A DNA stretch of 39,197 nt from Streptomyces silvae (GCF_016745505.1 NZ_JAERUC010000032.1:1-39197); one strand, 5' to 3'. Shown: positions 19,025 to 28,457, counted from the first letter of the stretch. Notes: generated by a model not told the origin, from the sequence alone. Numbers and translations are program-made.

Positions 19025-22000
19025 ATGTACGAGTTGTCCCGGGTCCGCCTCTACTCCATCGGGCCCGCCGGTGCGCGCTACGCCGACACGGTGCTCGACC
19101 TGCGCGGAGTCGGCGAGCCCGTGCCGAGGCCCGCCCCGGCCCAGGCGGAGTTCTTCGAGGACGAGCCCGTCGGCCCGCCGCGCCGCCCCGCGCCCGCCGG
19201 CGTGCTGTTCCTGGAGAACGGCGGCGGCAAGTCAGTCCTGCTCAAGCTGATCTTCTCGGTGATGCTGCCCGGCCACCGCAACACCCTGGGCGGCGCCAGC
19301 TCCGGCGTCCTGCGCAAGTTCCTGCTCGCCGACGACTGCGGCCATGTCGCCCTGGAGTGGCAGCACACCCTCACCGGCGAATGCGTCGTCGTCGGCAAGG
19401 TCAGCGAGTGGCGTGGCCGGCAGGTCTCCAACGACCCCCGCAAGTTCGCCGAGGCCTGGTACTCCTTCCGCCCCGGCCCCGGTCTCAGCCTCGACAGCCT
19501 TCCCGTCGCCGAGGCCAGCGCCGTGGGCCGGCCCGCCGAAGGCGTCTCGGGCGCCCGCGGACGGCGCCGCACCATGAAGGGCTTCCGCGACGCCCTCACC
19601 GACGCCGGAAAGTTCTACCCGCACCTCGACGTGCACTGGGAAGAGATCCACGACCGCTGGAACGAACACCTCGGCGACCTCGGCCTCGACCCCGAACTCT
19701 TCCGCTACCAGCGCGAGATGAACGCCGACGAGGGCGAGGCCGCCGGCCTCTTCGCCGTCAAGAAGGACTCCGACTTCACCGACCTGCTGCTCCGGGCCGT
19801 CACCGACACCCGTGACACGGACGGCCTCGCCGACCTCGTCAGCGGCTTCGGCAACAAGCTCGGCCGCCGCGCCGAACTCACCGCGGAATGCGACTTCACC
19901 GCCGGTTCGGTCGACCTGCTGGGCCGGATCGTCGACGCCACCGCGACCAGGGCCCGCAGCCGCGACGTCCACGCCGGCGCCGAACGGCGCACCCGCACCC
20001 TGGCCCGCAGGCTCTCCGGCCGCGCCGCCGAGGAGCGGGGCCGCACCGCCGAGCTCGCCGAGCAGGTCACGGCCGCCGCCCACACCGTCACCGAGGCCGA
20101 GACGACCCGCGGCCGGCGGGACCTCATTGCGGCCGAACTGGCCTACCGGCACGCCTCCCTGGCCCTGACCGCCGCCGAGAAGAGCGCGGCGGCACAGCGC
20201 CGTGAGCTGGGCGAGGCCCGCACCCTGCACGCCGCCTGGCAGGCCGCCGAGGCCGTCCTGCGCCACCGTGCCGCCGCCGATCGCTCGGCCCGCGTCGCCG
20301 TCGCCATCCGGGAGGCCGAGCGCGACGCGGCTCCCGCCCTGGCCGCCCGCGCCACGGCCGCCGCCGACCTCGTACGCGCCCTGCACACCGCCGCGGAGGC
20401 GGGGGAGCGGGTGGCCGACGAGGAGGAAGAGCGCTCCGCGACTCTCCAGACCACCGGCGAGACCGCGCACCGGGACGCCACCACCGCCGCCACCGAGGCC
20501 CAGCGCGCCCGCAGCGAGGCCGGCCACCTGCGCCAGCGCCTCGCCGAGGTCGAGCAGGAGACCGCCGAAGCCGTGCGCGCGGGCTGGCTCGACGACACCG
20601 CGCCGGACGCCGACCCGGCCCGCGCGGCCCTCGCCGCCAACGACGCCGAACAGAGCGCGGTCGCCGCCTGGGACACCGCACGGGAGGCCGCCCGGGCCAC
20701 CGCCGACCAGGCCCGTGAGGCCGCGGCCGCGGAGAGCCGCACCGAGCTCGCCGCGGCCCGCGCCGCCGACGGCGCCGAGGCCGCCGAACAGTCCTACGAG
20801 GCCGAGCGCAGGGCCGCAGAGTCGATCGCCGCCGACCACCGCCTCGCCGACCTGCTGGGCCTGCCGACGGCGGCCGGAGTGCCCCGCCCCCGTCGCGCCG
20901 CCGCCGGTACGGACGAGGACGGCTCCGGCGCGACGGAGGAGCCGTCCGGTGACGAGCGGTCCCTCACGGCCGAGGAGTTCGACACCAACGCGGACGAGCT
21001 GAGGGAACTCCTCGACCAGGGCGTCGCCGCCGCCGAACGCCGGCTCTTCGACCTGCGCACCGCCGCCGCCGACGACTCCCGCATCCTCGGCGCCCTCGGC
21101 GACGGCGGACTGCTGCCCCCGGGACCCGACGTCCTCGCCACCGTCGAGTACCTCGGCGAGCACGGCATCCCGGCCCTGCCCGGCTGGCGCTACCTCGCGC
21201 AGGCGGTGGACCCCGCCGACCACGCGGCGGTCCTGGCCGCACGGCCCGAGCTCGTCGACGGCGTCGTCATCACCGACCCGGACGCGCACACCCGCGCCCG
21301 CGAGGTCCTGGGCGCCGCCGCCCTGCTGCCCCGGTCGGCCGTCGCCGTCGGCACCACCGCGGCCCTCCTCGCGCCCGTCCCCTCGCCCGCCGGCCCCGGC
21401 GACGACGACGTGTTCCTCGTCCCGCCGAACCCCGCGATGCACGACGAACACGCCGCCGACGAGGAGCGCCAGGCACTCAGGGCCCGGGCAGCGGCACGCG
21501 ACGAGGACATCAGGTCGCTCGCGGCCCGGCTCACCGCCGACCGCTCCCTCGCCGCCCGGATCGGCTCCTGGCGCGCCGACTGCCCGCCCGGGATGCTCGC
21601 CGAGCTCCGCGACGCCGCCCGCAAGGCCCGCGCCGCCGCGGAGACCGCCGAAGCCGCGCTCGCCGAGGCCCGCACCGCGCGCGCCGAGGCCGACGAGGCC
21701 GCCGCCGACGCCGCGCGCGTCCGCGACGAGAGGCAGGAAGCGGCCCAGCGCGCCCGGCGCGCGGCCGACGCCCTCGCCGGACTCGCCCACCGGCTCCGCG
21801 ACCGGGTCGGCTGGCAGGCACGGCTGCGTGAACTGACCGACGAGGCAGCCGAGTCCGAGGCACGCGCCACGGCGTGCCTGGAGCGGGCACGCGCCGCCGA
21901 CGAGGACCGCAGGGCCGCCCAGCGCGCCGCGGACGACGCCCACCGCACCGCCCGTGCCCTGCGCGCCGAGCGCGCCGAGATCGCGGGCGCCCCGGAGACC

Positions 22001-23767
22001 CTCCCGGAGCCCGGCCCCTCCGCCGCACGCACCTCCCTGCCCGCCCTGCGCGAGGCGTACCGGGCGGCCTCCCAGCTGTACGAGAAGGTGGGCGTCGGAG
22101 CCGACCTCCGCGCCGAACAGGCCCGCGCCGAGAGCGACGAGAGCGCCGCCCTGGCCGAACTCGACCGCCTCACCAACAAGGTCCGCACCCGCGCGGCCCA
22201 GCTCCTCGAAGGCACCGACGGCGCCGACGGGCCCTCCCGGCAGGCGGCCGCCGCCCGCGCCGAATCCCTCGTCCAGCTCCTGGAGACCCGGGCGTCCTTG
22301 GCCAGCGAGCAGCTCGGCCGGCTGCGCGGCGAGGCCGAACGGCTCGCCCCCGCCGACGAGGCGCCCCACCACACCGAGCTCCCCGCCGACCTGGCCCCGG
22401 CCGACGCCGACCAGGCCCAGGCCCTGCTCCGTACGGCGACGGCCGAACTGGCCACCGCCACCGCCGCGCTGGACACCGCGCGCGCCGCCCACGCCGAACT
22501 GCTGCGCGCCCACCGCACCGCCGAGGACTCGGCGAGCGGCTTCGACGAGACGGCCGCGCTCCTGCGCGACCTGCTCAGGGACCACGGCGCGGAGGACGAG
22601 ACCGAGTCCCCCGACCCGTACCGGGGCACCCTGGAGGAGGCCCGGCAGTCCGCCGCCGAGGCCCGCCGCTCACTGCGCGGCTGCGCCACCGACCTGTCGG
22701 CCGCGGAGAGTTCGGTGCGGGAGGCGAGCGACGTCCTCGTACGGCACGCCAACTCCACGCGTTACGAACAGGTCCGCACCCCGGCGCGCCAGCAGATCCG
22801 GGAGCTGCCGGCGGCCGCCCTGCCCGACCACGCCGCGAAGTGGGCCGCCGCCTTCGCCCCCAGGCTGCGGGTGCTCACCGACGAGCTGGCCCAGCTGGAG
22901 CGCAACCGCGACTCCATCGTCGACCGGCTCCGCGGCCTCGTGGAGTCCGCCCTCACCACGCTCCGCTCCGCCCAGCGGCTCTCCCAGCTGCCCGAGGGAC
23001 TGGGGGAGTGGTCCGGCCAGGAGTTCCTCCGGATCCGCTTCGAGGAGCCCGACCAGGCCACGCTCACCGAGCGGCTCGGCGAGGTCATCGACGAGGCCAC
23101 GCACGCCGCCCTCAAGAAGAACTCCGACCTCCGCAGGGACGGGATGTCCCTCCTGCTGCGCGGAGTCCAGGCGGCGCTGGAGCCCAAGGGCATCGCCGTG
23201 GAGATCCTCAAGCCCGACGCCGTGCTCCGCGCCGAGCGCGTCCCGGTCGGACAGATGGGCGACGTCTTCTCCGGAGGTCAGCTGCTCACCGCCGCGATCG
23301 CGCTGTACTGCACGATGGCGGCCCTGCGCAGCAACGACCGGGGCCGCGACCGGCACCGCCACGCGGGCACGCTCTTCCTCGACAACCCCATCGGGCGCGC
23401 CAACGCGACGTACCTGCTGGAGTTGCAGCGCGCGGTCTCCGACGCGCTGGGTGTCCAGCTGCTCTACACCACCGGGCTGTTCGACACCACGGCACTCGCG
23501 GAGTTCCCCCTGGTCATCCGGCTGCGCAACGACGCGGACCTGCGGGCGGGGCTGAAGTACATCAGCGTCGAGGAGCACCTCAGGCCGGGGCTGCCCCAGC
23601 AGGACCCCGCGGGCGAGACCGTCCACGGCGAGATCACCGCCACCCGTATGTTCAAGCGGAGCGGAGAGCCGGCCGGCACCGCGGGCGCCACGGCGGTCCC
23701 TGAGATGCGTACGGAGATGACGGCCACGCAGCCGGAACCGGCGCGGCAGGCCGGCGACCAGCGATAG
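19025..23767 (+). CDS. SMC-like (MukB/MksB/JetC-type) coiled-coil ATPase
   Basis: A 1580-aa SMC-family-like ATPase. The N-terminal head starts YELSRVRLYSIGPAGARYAD and contains Walker A ENGGGKSVLLKL (G66-S70). A long Ala/Glu/Arg-rich coiled coil covers about residues 330-650. A compact non-coiled, hinge-like domain lies at about 660-810 (LLPPGPDVLATVEYLGEHG, GWRYLAQAVDPADHAAVL, LVDGVVITDPDAH), and a second coiled coil at about 815-1330. The C-terminal head has the ABC signature DVFSGGQLL (S1416-Q1419) and Walker B TLFLDNPIGRAN, with D1453 followed by N1454 instead of the usual glutamate. The ATG at 19025 precedes the head directly; the frame is open further upstream but that part encodes the kite protein in another phase. 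The last gene of the operon; the role is likely DNA loop extrusion or plasmid/DNA exclusion, by analogy with MksBEF/Wadjet. Confidence 0.85.
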   Translation: MYELSRVRLYSIGPAGARYADTVLDLRGVGEPVPRPAPAQAEFFEDEPVGPPRRPAPAGVLFLENGGGKSVLLKLIFSVMLPGHRNTLGGASSGVLRKFLLADDCGHVALEWQHTLTGECVVVGKVSEWRGRQVSNDPRKFAEAWYSFRPGPGLSLDSLPVAEASAVGRPAEGVSGARGRRRTMKGFRDALTDAGKFYPHLDVHWEEIHDRWNEHLGDLGLDPELFRYQREMNADEGEAAGLFAVKKDSDFTDLLLRAVTDTRDTDGLADLVSGFGNKLGRRAELTAECDFTAGSVDLLGRIVDATATRARSRDVHAGAERRTRTLARRLSGRAAEERGRTAELAEQVTAAAHTVTEAETTRGRRDLIAAELAYRHASLALTAAEKSAAAQRRELGEARTLHAAWQAAEAVLRHRAAADRSARVAVAIREAERDAAPALAARATAAADLVRALHTAAEAGERVADEEEERSATLQTTGETAHRDATTAATEAQRARSEAGHLRQRLAEVEQETAEAVRAGWLDDTAPDADPARAALAANDAEQSAVAAWDTAREAARATADQAREAAAAESRTELAAARAADGAEAAEQSYEAERRAAESIAADHRLADLLGLPTAAGVPRPRRAAAGTDEDGSGATEEPSGDERSLTAEEFDTNADELRELLDQGVAAAERRLFDLRTAAADDSRILGALGDGGLLPPGPDVLATVEYLGEHGIPALPGWRYLAQAVDPADHAAVLAARPELVDGVVITDPDAHTRAREVLGAAALLPRSAVAVGTTAALLAPVPSPAGPGDDDVFLVPPNPAMHDEHAADEERQALRARAAARDEDIRSLAARLTADRSLAARIGSWRADCPPGMLAELRDAARKARAAAETAEAALAEARTARAEADEAAADAARVRDERQEAAQRARRAADALAGLAHRLRDRVGWQARLRELTDEAAESEARATACLERARAADEDRRAAQRAADDAHRTARALRAERAEIAGAPETLPEPGPSAARTSLPALREAYRAASQLYEKVGVGADLRAEQARAESDESAALAELDRLTNKVRTRAAQLLEGTDGADGPSRQAAAARAESLVQLLETRASLASEQLGRLRGEAERLAPADEAPHHTELPADLAPADADQAQALLRTATAELATATAALDTARAAHAELLRAHRTAEDSASGFDETAALLRDLLRDHGAEDETESPDPYRGTLEEARQSAAEARRSLRGCATDLSAAESSVREASDVLVRHANSTRYEQVRTPARQQIRELPAAALPDHAAKWAAAFAPRLRVLTDELAQLERNRDSIVDRLRGLVESALTTLRSAQRLSQLPEGLGEWSGQEFLRIRFEEPDQATLTERLGEVIDEATHAALKKNSDLRRDGMSLLLRGVQAALEPKGIAVEILKPDAVLRAERVPVGQMGDVFSGGQLLTAAIALYCTMAALRSNDRGRDRHRHAGTLFLDNPIGRANATYLLELQRAVSDALGVQLLYTTGLFDTTALAEFPLVIRLRNDADLRAGLKYISVEEHLRPGLPQQDPAGETVHGEITATRMFKRSGEPAGTAGATAVPEMRTEMTATQPEPARQAGDQR

Positions 23768-23788
23768 GGGAGGCCGGGGCGCAGGCGG

Positions 23789-24268
23789 TCAGGCCCGGGA
23801 GAGCCGGCCGTCGCCCCGGCGGCGTATCCGGGCCTCCCCGCGCGCCCGGGCCCGCGCGGCGCGCCTGGCCGCCCGGCGCTCCCGGCGCATGCGGCGCGCC
23901 GTGCTGCTGGGGACGGACACCACGCCGTTGCGCTGGTTCCACACCTGCCGGGTCACCCAGACGTCCAGCACCGACCATGTCGCCACCACCGTGCCCGCCA
24001 CACTGCTCAGCACCATCGGGAAGGCCAGCCAGGACCCGGCCAGCGTGCACAGGAAGGCCACCACGGCCTGGATGATGGTCAGCGACATGATGAGGACCGC
24101 GCGCACGGCGGCCGTCCGCACGGGGTCCGGCATCCGTCGCCGTATCGCGGGCTCCTCCACCCACAGCTGCCGGGGGATCCGGGCCCCGGCAGCCGGGGAC
24201 GGTCCCGAGCCCGCACCCGACCTGCCGGCCGGTGATGCCGCCGCACCCCGGCGCTCATCCGTGTCCAC
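23789..24268 (-). CDS. Small two-TM membrane protein with basic tail
   Basis: A 159-aa protein, unrecognised. The N-terminal about 50 residues are hydrophilic and Ala/Gly/Arg-rich. Two hydrophobic segments follow (about 55-79, VLIMSLTIIQAVVAFLCTLAG, and about 82-102, FPMVLSSVAGTVVATWSVLDVW), then a strongly basic tail (SSTARRMRRERRAARRAARARA). The tail is predicted to be cytoplasmic and could bind nucleic acid or lipids. The GTG at 24268 has GAAGG close upstream. The gene converges on the SMC-like gene with only 21 bp between stops and is divergent from the conservon. Any functional tie to the SMC-like complex is only positional. Confidence 0.7.
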   Translation of the reverse strand: MDTDERRGAAASPAGRSGAGSGPSPAAGARIPRQLWVEEPAIRRRMPDPVRTAAVRAVLIMSLTIIQAVVAFLCTLAGSWLAFPMVLSSVAGTVVATWSVLDVWVTRQVWNQRNGVVSVPSSTARRMRRERRAARRAARARARGEARIRRRGDGRLSRA

Positions 24269-24545
24269 GAACCTTCAACTCCCCACCACTGTCCGACTCA
24301 AGGGGTGGCTGCCCCGCTCCCGCTCCTTCTACGCGGGCGGAGCCGCTTGCCTGTCGCACGTACCCCCGTGAGGTTCTTCTGCCCCGTACGTGTGGACGAA
24401 CGCCGGATCGTGAAGATTCCCGCCGGAGGCCGCAACCGGCCCCGAAAGGTCACGGAACGAAGAATTCCAGCCAACTGCCCTGTGTGGATGCACCGCGTTC
24501 GGCCAGGGGTTCTCTGTCGCTTTCGCGAATTTCTTCGCAGGGAAT

Positions 24546-24633
24546 ACCAGGACAACTGGTGAGCAACGCGGGGAAGAGTGGCCTGTAATCGTCCGGACAC
24601 GTCTTCGAGTTACCGGTAGGTCAGTAGTAGGCT
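24546..24633. promoter_or_regulatory. Upstream region of the conservon with inverted repeat and candidate -10
   Basis: The 509-bp gap 24269-24777 has no supportable gene. It holds ACCAG-N5-CTGGT (24546-24560), a perfect short inverted repeat, and TAGGCT (24628-24633) as a possible -10 with TTCGAG (24604-24609) 18 nt upstream. ACCGGTAGG recurs at 24612-24620 and near 24698. A long untranslated leader to cvnA (about 135 nt) would result. Confidence 0.3.
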
Positions 24634-24777
24634 CACGCCGTTTGTTGACGGAACACCGGCCGACGCTCCACGAGCTGCGGCAGCACCACCCGAACGACCG
24701 GTAGGACCCGGGCGACCGGAACCACCGGGACCGACACGACACCACCCCCGCGGTGCGGGGCCGAGCTGGGGGAGGCC

Positions 24778-27570
24778 ATGCGCTTTCGCGGGAAGTCCAT
24801 CCGCAGGAAGATCGTGGCGTTGCTCCTCGTGCCGCTCGCCTCCCTCACCGGTCTCTGGGTCTTCGCCACCTATGTCACCGGCCGCGAGGCCGGTGAACTG
24901 ATGGGCGCGAGCGCCATCGTCGAGCAGGTCGGCCACCCGCTGGAAGACACCATCCGCGCCGTCCAGGGCGAACGCCGTCAGACACTCGTCTTCCTCGCCG
25001 ACCCCCGCGCCTCGGACGCACTGCCCCTGCTGCGCCGCCAGCGCGCCCGGACCGACCAGGTCGTGGCCGAGGTCAGGAAGAGCGCGAGGAGCAAGGACAT
25101 CCGCGACAAGCTGAGCCCCGAGTCGGAGGCCCAGCTCGACTCGATCCTCAGCGAGGTCGACGGCCTGGACGCGCTGCGCGGGTCCGTCGAGAAGCGCACC
25201 ATCGACCGGACCAGGGCCCTCGACTTCTACAACGGCCTCGTCGACCCCTGCTACCGCTTCCTGAACGGTCTCCACACGATGGAGAACGTGTCCATGGACA
25301 AGCAGGTGCGCGCCCTCGTCGGCATCTCCCGGGCCCGCGAGATGCTCTCGCGTGAGGACGCCCTGGTCGTGTCGGGCCTCATCGCGGGCCGCCTCGGCGC
25401 CCCCGAGCTGCGCGTCGTCTCGGACCTCGCCGCCAGCCGCTCGCTCCTGTACGAGGTCAACCTCGAACTCCTCCCGGCGAGCGAGCGCGGGCGGATGGAG
25501 CAGTACTGGCGCAGCCCCGACACCGAGCCGCTCCGCACAGCCGAGCAGAAGCTCATCGCGACGGGCCCGATCACCGAGGCCGGCGCCATCGACTCCGAGC
25601 GCTGGGAGGAGGTGGCACCACCCGTCCTGGAACACCTGGCCAACGACGGCACCGAGATGTCCAACCGCTTCCAGGACCGCGCGGAACCCGCCGGCTACCG
25701 GGTCCTGATCCAGGCCGGTGTCGCCGGGGTCCTGGGCTTCGTGGCCCTGCTCGTCTCCGTCTTCGTCTCCGTACGCGTGGGACGCGAACTCGTCCGCGAC
25801 CTCTCCCGGCTCCGCAAGGACGCACACGAGGTGTCCGGTGTGCGGCTGCCCAGCGTGATGCGGCGGCTGGCCGCCGGCGAGCAGGTCGACGTGGAGACCG
25901 AAGCCCCCCATCTCAGTTACGAACGCGACGAGATCGGCCAGGTCGGGCAGGCCCTCAACACCCTCCAGCGGGCCGCCGTCGAGGCCGCCGTCAAGCAGGC
26001 GGACATGCGCCGCGGGGTGTCCGAGGTCTTCGTCAACCTCGCACGCCGCAACCAGGTGCTCCTGCACCGGCAGCTGACGCTCCTGGACGCGATGGAGCGG
26101 CGTACCGAGAACAGCGACGAGCTCGCCGACCTCTTCCGCCTCGACCACCTGACGACCCGTATGCGCCGCCACGCGGAAGGCCTTGTGATCCTCTCCGGGG
26201 CGGCCCCCTCCCGGCAGTGGCGCAAGCCGATCCAGCTGATGGACGTGGTGCGCGCCGCCGTCGCCGAGGTGGAGGACTACGAGCGGATCGAGGTCCGCCG
26301 CCTGCCCCGCATCGGCGTGGGCGGCCCGGCCGTCGCCGACCTCACCCACCTGATCGCGGAACTGCTGGAGAACGCCACGGTGTTCTCGCCGCCGCACACC
26401 GCGGTGCAGGTCCACGGCGAACGCGTCGCCAACGGCTTCACCCTGGAGATCCACGACCGCGGCCTCGGCATGGCGCCCGAGATCCTCCTGGACGCCAACC
26501 TGAGGCTCGCCGAGACACCCGACTTCGAGCTCTCCGACACCGACCGGCTCGGCCTGTTCGTCGTCAGCCGGCTCGCGCAGCGCCAGAACGTCCGGGTGTC
26601 GCTCCAGACCTCGCCGTACGGGGGGACGACCGCGGTCGTCTTCATCCCGGCGCAGCTGCTCACCGACGCCCCCGACACGCACGGCACCGGCTTCCGCCTC
26701 GACCGCCGGGCCGAGAAGGCCATCGGCAGCGGGAGGCCCGGCAGCGGCGTACCCGGCAGCGACAAGGCCCGCAGGGACGGGGTGGCCGACACCAGTATCC
26801 CGGGCAGGCCGTCCGGGCTCTCCCCGGTCCCCACGGGCCTCACCGACCCGTCCGTCCTCGACGGCCCGGTCGAACTCGAAGGCCCGGTCGGCACACTCGG
26901 GTTCACCGACCCGGCCCGCGACCGGGAGCTCGACCCGGCTCTCGGCCCCGTCCTCGACGGCGTATCGGACCTGGAGGACACCGAGAGCGAGCGGGGCGGC
27001 ATCTTCCGGGCCCGCGACCTGCGCAGGGAAGCCGACCGGGACCAGCACCAGCAGGCCTTCGACGCGACGGACGGCCGCTCGGCCGACGTACGGCCGATGC
27101 GGCCCGCCGGCCCCGTCCCGCTGCCGCGCCGCAAGTCGCCGACCCTTGTCACCGGCCAGGGCCGCCGCATCGGCGACGGCGGCCGCTCCCATCCCGGCAC
27201 GGCCGACGGCCCCGAGGCTCCCGCGCCCGGATCCGCCGACGCCGGGCCCGGCACGTCCCCCGCGGACGAGGCCCCGCCCCGGCTCAGGCCGGCGCCCTCG
27301 CCGGCCGCGCCGGACACGGTGGGCGGCCTCCCGCGCAGGGTGCGCCAGGCGAACCTCGCCCCACAGCTCCGGGAGGACTCCGCAGCGCGGACTTCCGGCC
27401 ACGCCCCCGCGGACACCGACGACGACCTCGAACGTGACGCGGACGAAGTACGCAATCGCATGGCTTCGCTTCAACGCGGCTGGCAGCGCGGCCGTCGGCA
27501 GAACGCCGAGGACGCGACCGGCCCCGGCGATACAGCACCAGGAACCACTCCGGGAGGGGACGGTCGATGA
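24778..27570 (+). CDS. cvnA: Conservon sensor histidine kinase-like protein (CvnA, nitrate-sensor type)
   Basis: A 930-aa membrane sensor, first gene of a conservon. TM1 is about 10-33 (IVALLLVPLASLTGLWVFA) and TM2 about 308-332 (LIQAGVAGVLGFVALLVSVF). The extracytoplasmic part between them fits the NIT (nitrate/nitrite-sensing) helical fold (IRAVQGERRQTLVFLADPRA). A HAMP-like linker and dimerisation helices follow (NQVLLHRQLTLLDAMERR, FRLDHLTTRMRRHAEGL), then a GHKL ATPase domain with N box HLIAELLENATVFSPPHT and G1 box HDRGLGMAPE. The last approximately 290 residues are a Pro/Gly/Arg-rich, probably disordered tail. The classical H box is not obvious, as in other conservon sensors. ATG 24778 has a GGGGGAGG site. 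Its stop overlaps the cvnB start (ATGA). The related Cvn proteins form a G-protein-linked membrane complex in Streptomyces. Confidence 0.93.
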   Translation: MRFRGKSIRRKIVALLLVPLASLTGLWVFATYVTGREAGELMGASAIVEQVGHPLEDTIRAVQGERRQTLVFLADPRASDALPLLRRQRARTDQVVAEVRKSARSKDIRDKLSPESEAQLDSILSEVDGLDALRGSVEKRTIDRTRALDFYNGLVDPCYRFLNGLHTMENVSMDKQVRALVGISRAREMLSREDALVVSGLIAGRLGAPELRVVSDLAASRSLLYEVNLELLPASERGRMEQYWRSPDTEPLRTAEQKLIATGPITEAGAIDSERWEEVAPPVLEHLANDGTEMSNRFQDRAEPAGYRVLIQAGVAGVLGFVALLVSVFVSVRVGRELVRDLSRLRKDAHEVSGVRLPSVMRRLAAGEQVDVETEAPHLSYERDEIGQVGQALNTLQRAAVEAAVKQADMRRGVSEVFVNLARRNQVLLHRQLTLLDAMERRTENSDELADLFRLDHLTTRMRRHAEGLVILSGAAPSRQWRKPIQLMDVVRAAVAEVEDYERIEVRRLPRIGVGGPAVADLTHLIAELLENATVFSPPHTAVQVHGERVANGFTLEIHDRGLGMAPEILLDANLRLAETPDFELSDTDRLGLFVVSRLAQRQNVRVSLQTSPYGGTTAVVFIPAQLLTDAPDTHGTGFRLDRRAEKAIGSGRPGSGVPGSDKARRDGVADTSIPGRPSGLSPVPTGLTDPSVLDGPVELEGPVGTLGFTDPARDRELDPALGPVLDGVSDLEDTESERGGIFRARDLRREADRDQHQQAFDATDGRSADVRPMRPAGPVPLPRRKSPTLVTGQGRRIGDGGRSHPGTADGPEAPAPGSADAGPGTSPADEAPPRLRPAPSPAAPDTVGGLPRRVRQANLAPQLREDSAARTSGHAPADTDDDLERDADEVRNRMASLQRGWQRGRRQNAEDATGPGDTAPGTTPGGDGR

Positions 27571-28010
27571 CCGCACCGAACGCCGCAGCACACAACGCCT
27601 CACGCCAGGGCTCCGGCGAACTCAATTGGCTCCTCGACGAACTGGTCGAGCGGGTCGCGAGCATCCGCAAGGCGCTGGTGCTCTCCAGCGACGGCCTCGC
27701 CACCGGCACGTCCCAGGACCTGACCCGGGAGGACAGCGAGCACCTGGCGGCCGTCGCCTCCGGGTTCCACAGCCTCGCCAAGGGCGTCGGCCGTCACTTC
27801 GACGCCGGCCGGGTCCGGCAGACCGTGGTCGAGCTCGACGAGGCCTTCCTCTTCGTCACGGCCGCCGGTGACGGCAGCTGTCTCGCCGTCCTGGCCGACT
27901 CCGACTCGGACGTCGGGCAGGTGGCGTACGAGATGACACTCATGGTCAAGCGCGTGGGGGCGCACCTGGCCAATGCCCCCCGGACCACCGGTCTGCCCGC
28001 CGGAGGGTGA
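27567..28010 (+). CDS. cvnB: Conservon roadblock/LC7-domain protein (CvnB)
   Basis: A 147-aa roadblock/LC7-domain protein, second of the conservon. The fold is visible as helix LNWLLDELVERVASIRKALV, strand LVLSSDGLATG, helix SEHLAAVASGFHSLAKGV and strands VELDEAFLFVTAAG and CLAVLADSDSDVGQVAYEM. Roadblock proteins regulate small GTPases, and in bacteria such proteins pair with MglA- or Cvn-type GTPases. The ATG at 27567 overlaps the cvnA stop by 4 bp and has GGGAGGGG upstream, so it is coupled to the sensor. It probably docks CvnD to the sensor complex. Confidence 0.93.
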   Translation: MTAPNAAAHNASRQGSGELNWLLDELVERVASIRKALVLSSDGLATGTSQDLTREDSEHLAAVASGFHSLAKGVGRHFDAGRVRQTVVELDEAFLFVTAAGDGSCLAVLADSDSDVGQVAYEMTLMVKRVGAHLANAPRTTGLPAGG

Positions 28011-28019
28011 GGCGAGGGG

Positions 28020-28457
28020 ATGAGCGCAGACTCCTTCCGGGACACCGCGCCCGGATCACCGCCCGCTTCCGGCGAAGCGGGCTCCTCGCGCTGGTACGAC
28101 GCCGAAGCGGGTCCGGTGGTCCGGCCCTACGCGATGACCCGGGGGCGTACCAGCAGCGCGTCCCGTCATCGTCTCGACCTGATCGCGATCGTCATCCCCG
28201 AACCGGCGGCCGACGATCCCGGCCGGGACCAGACGCTCTCCCCGGAACACGTGGAGATCGTCGAACTGTGCAGCGACATGCCCCAGTCGATCGCCGAGCT
28301 CGCCTCCGGACTGGACCTCCCCGTCGGGGTGGTCCGGGTCCTGGTCGGTGACCTCGTCGAGGACGAGCTGGTGCACGTCACCCGTCCCGTTCCGCCGGCC
28401 GAGCTGCCGGACGAGAGCATTCTCCGCGAGGTGATCAATGGCCTTCGGGCGCTCTAG
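28020..28457 (+). CDS. cvnC: Conservon DUF742 protein (CvnC)
   Basis: A 145-aa DUF742 protein with the family start WYDAEAGPVVRPYAMTRGRT and the winged-helix-like core LSPEHVEIVELCSDMPQSIAE ... LDLPVGVVRVLVGDLVED, ending in RPVPPAELPDESILREVING. The fold suggests nucleic-acid or protein binding; the function inside conservons is unproven. ATG 28020 lies 9 nt after the cvnB stop, with a close GAGGGG site. Its 3' end overlaps cvnD by 20 bp, a typical conservon arrangement that keeps stoichiometry. Confidence 0.93.
   Translation: MSADSFRDTAPGSPPASGEAGSSRWYDAEAGPVVRPYAMTRGRTSSASRHRLDLIAIVIPEPAADDPGRDQTLSPEHVEIVELCSDMPQSIAELASGLDLPVGVVRVLVGDLVEDELVHVTRPVPPAELPDESILREVINGLRAL

Noticed and set aside
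19232..22585. 1117-aa minus-strand open frame in the SMC-like gene
   Set aside because: Gly/Val/Ala-rich mirror of the coiled-coil coding strand; the plus-strand frame has clear P-loop, signature and Walker B motifs.
24305..24562. 85-aa plus-strand ORF between the 2-TM protein and cvnA
   Set aside because: No ribosome-binding site, Arg-rich composition and poor third-position GC bias; probably non-coding promoter region.
23768..24777. JetD/MksG nuclease gene
   Set aside because: The only supportable gene downstream of the SMC-like gene is a small 2-TM protein; no TOPRIM-type motif was seen in the window.
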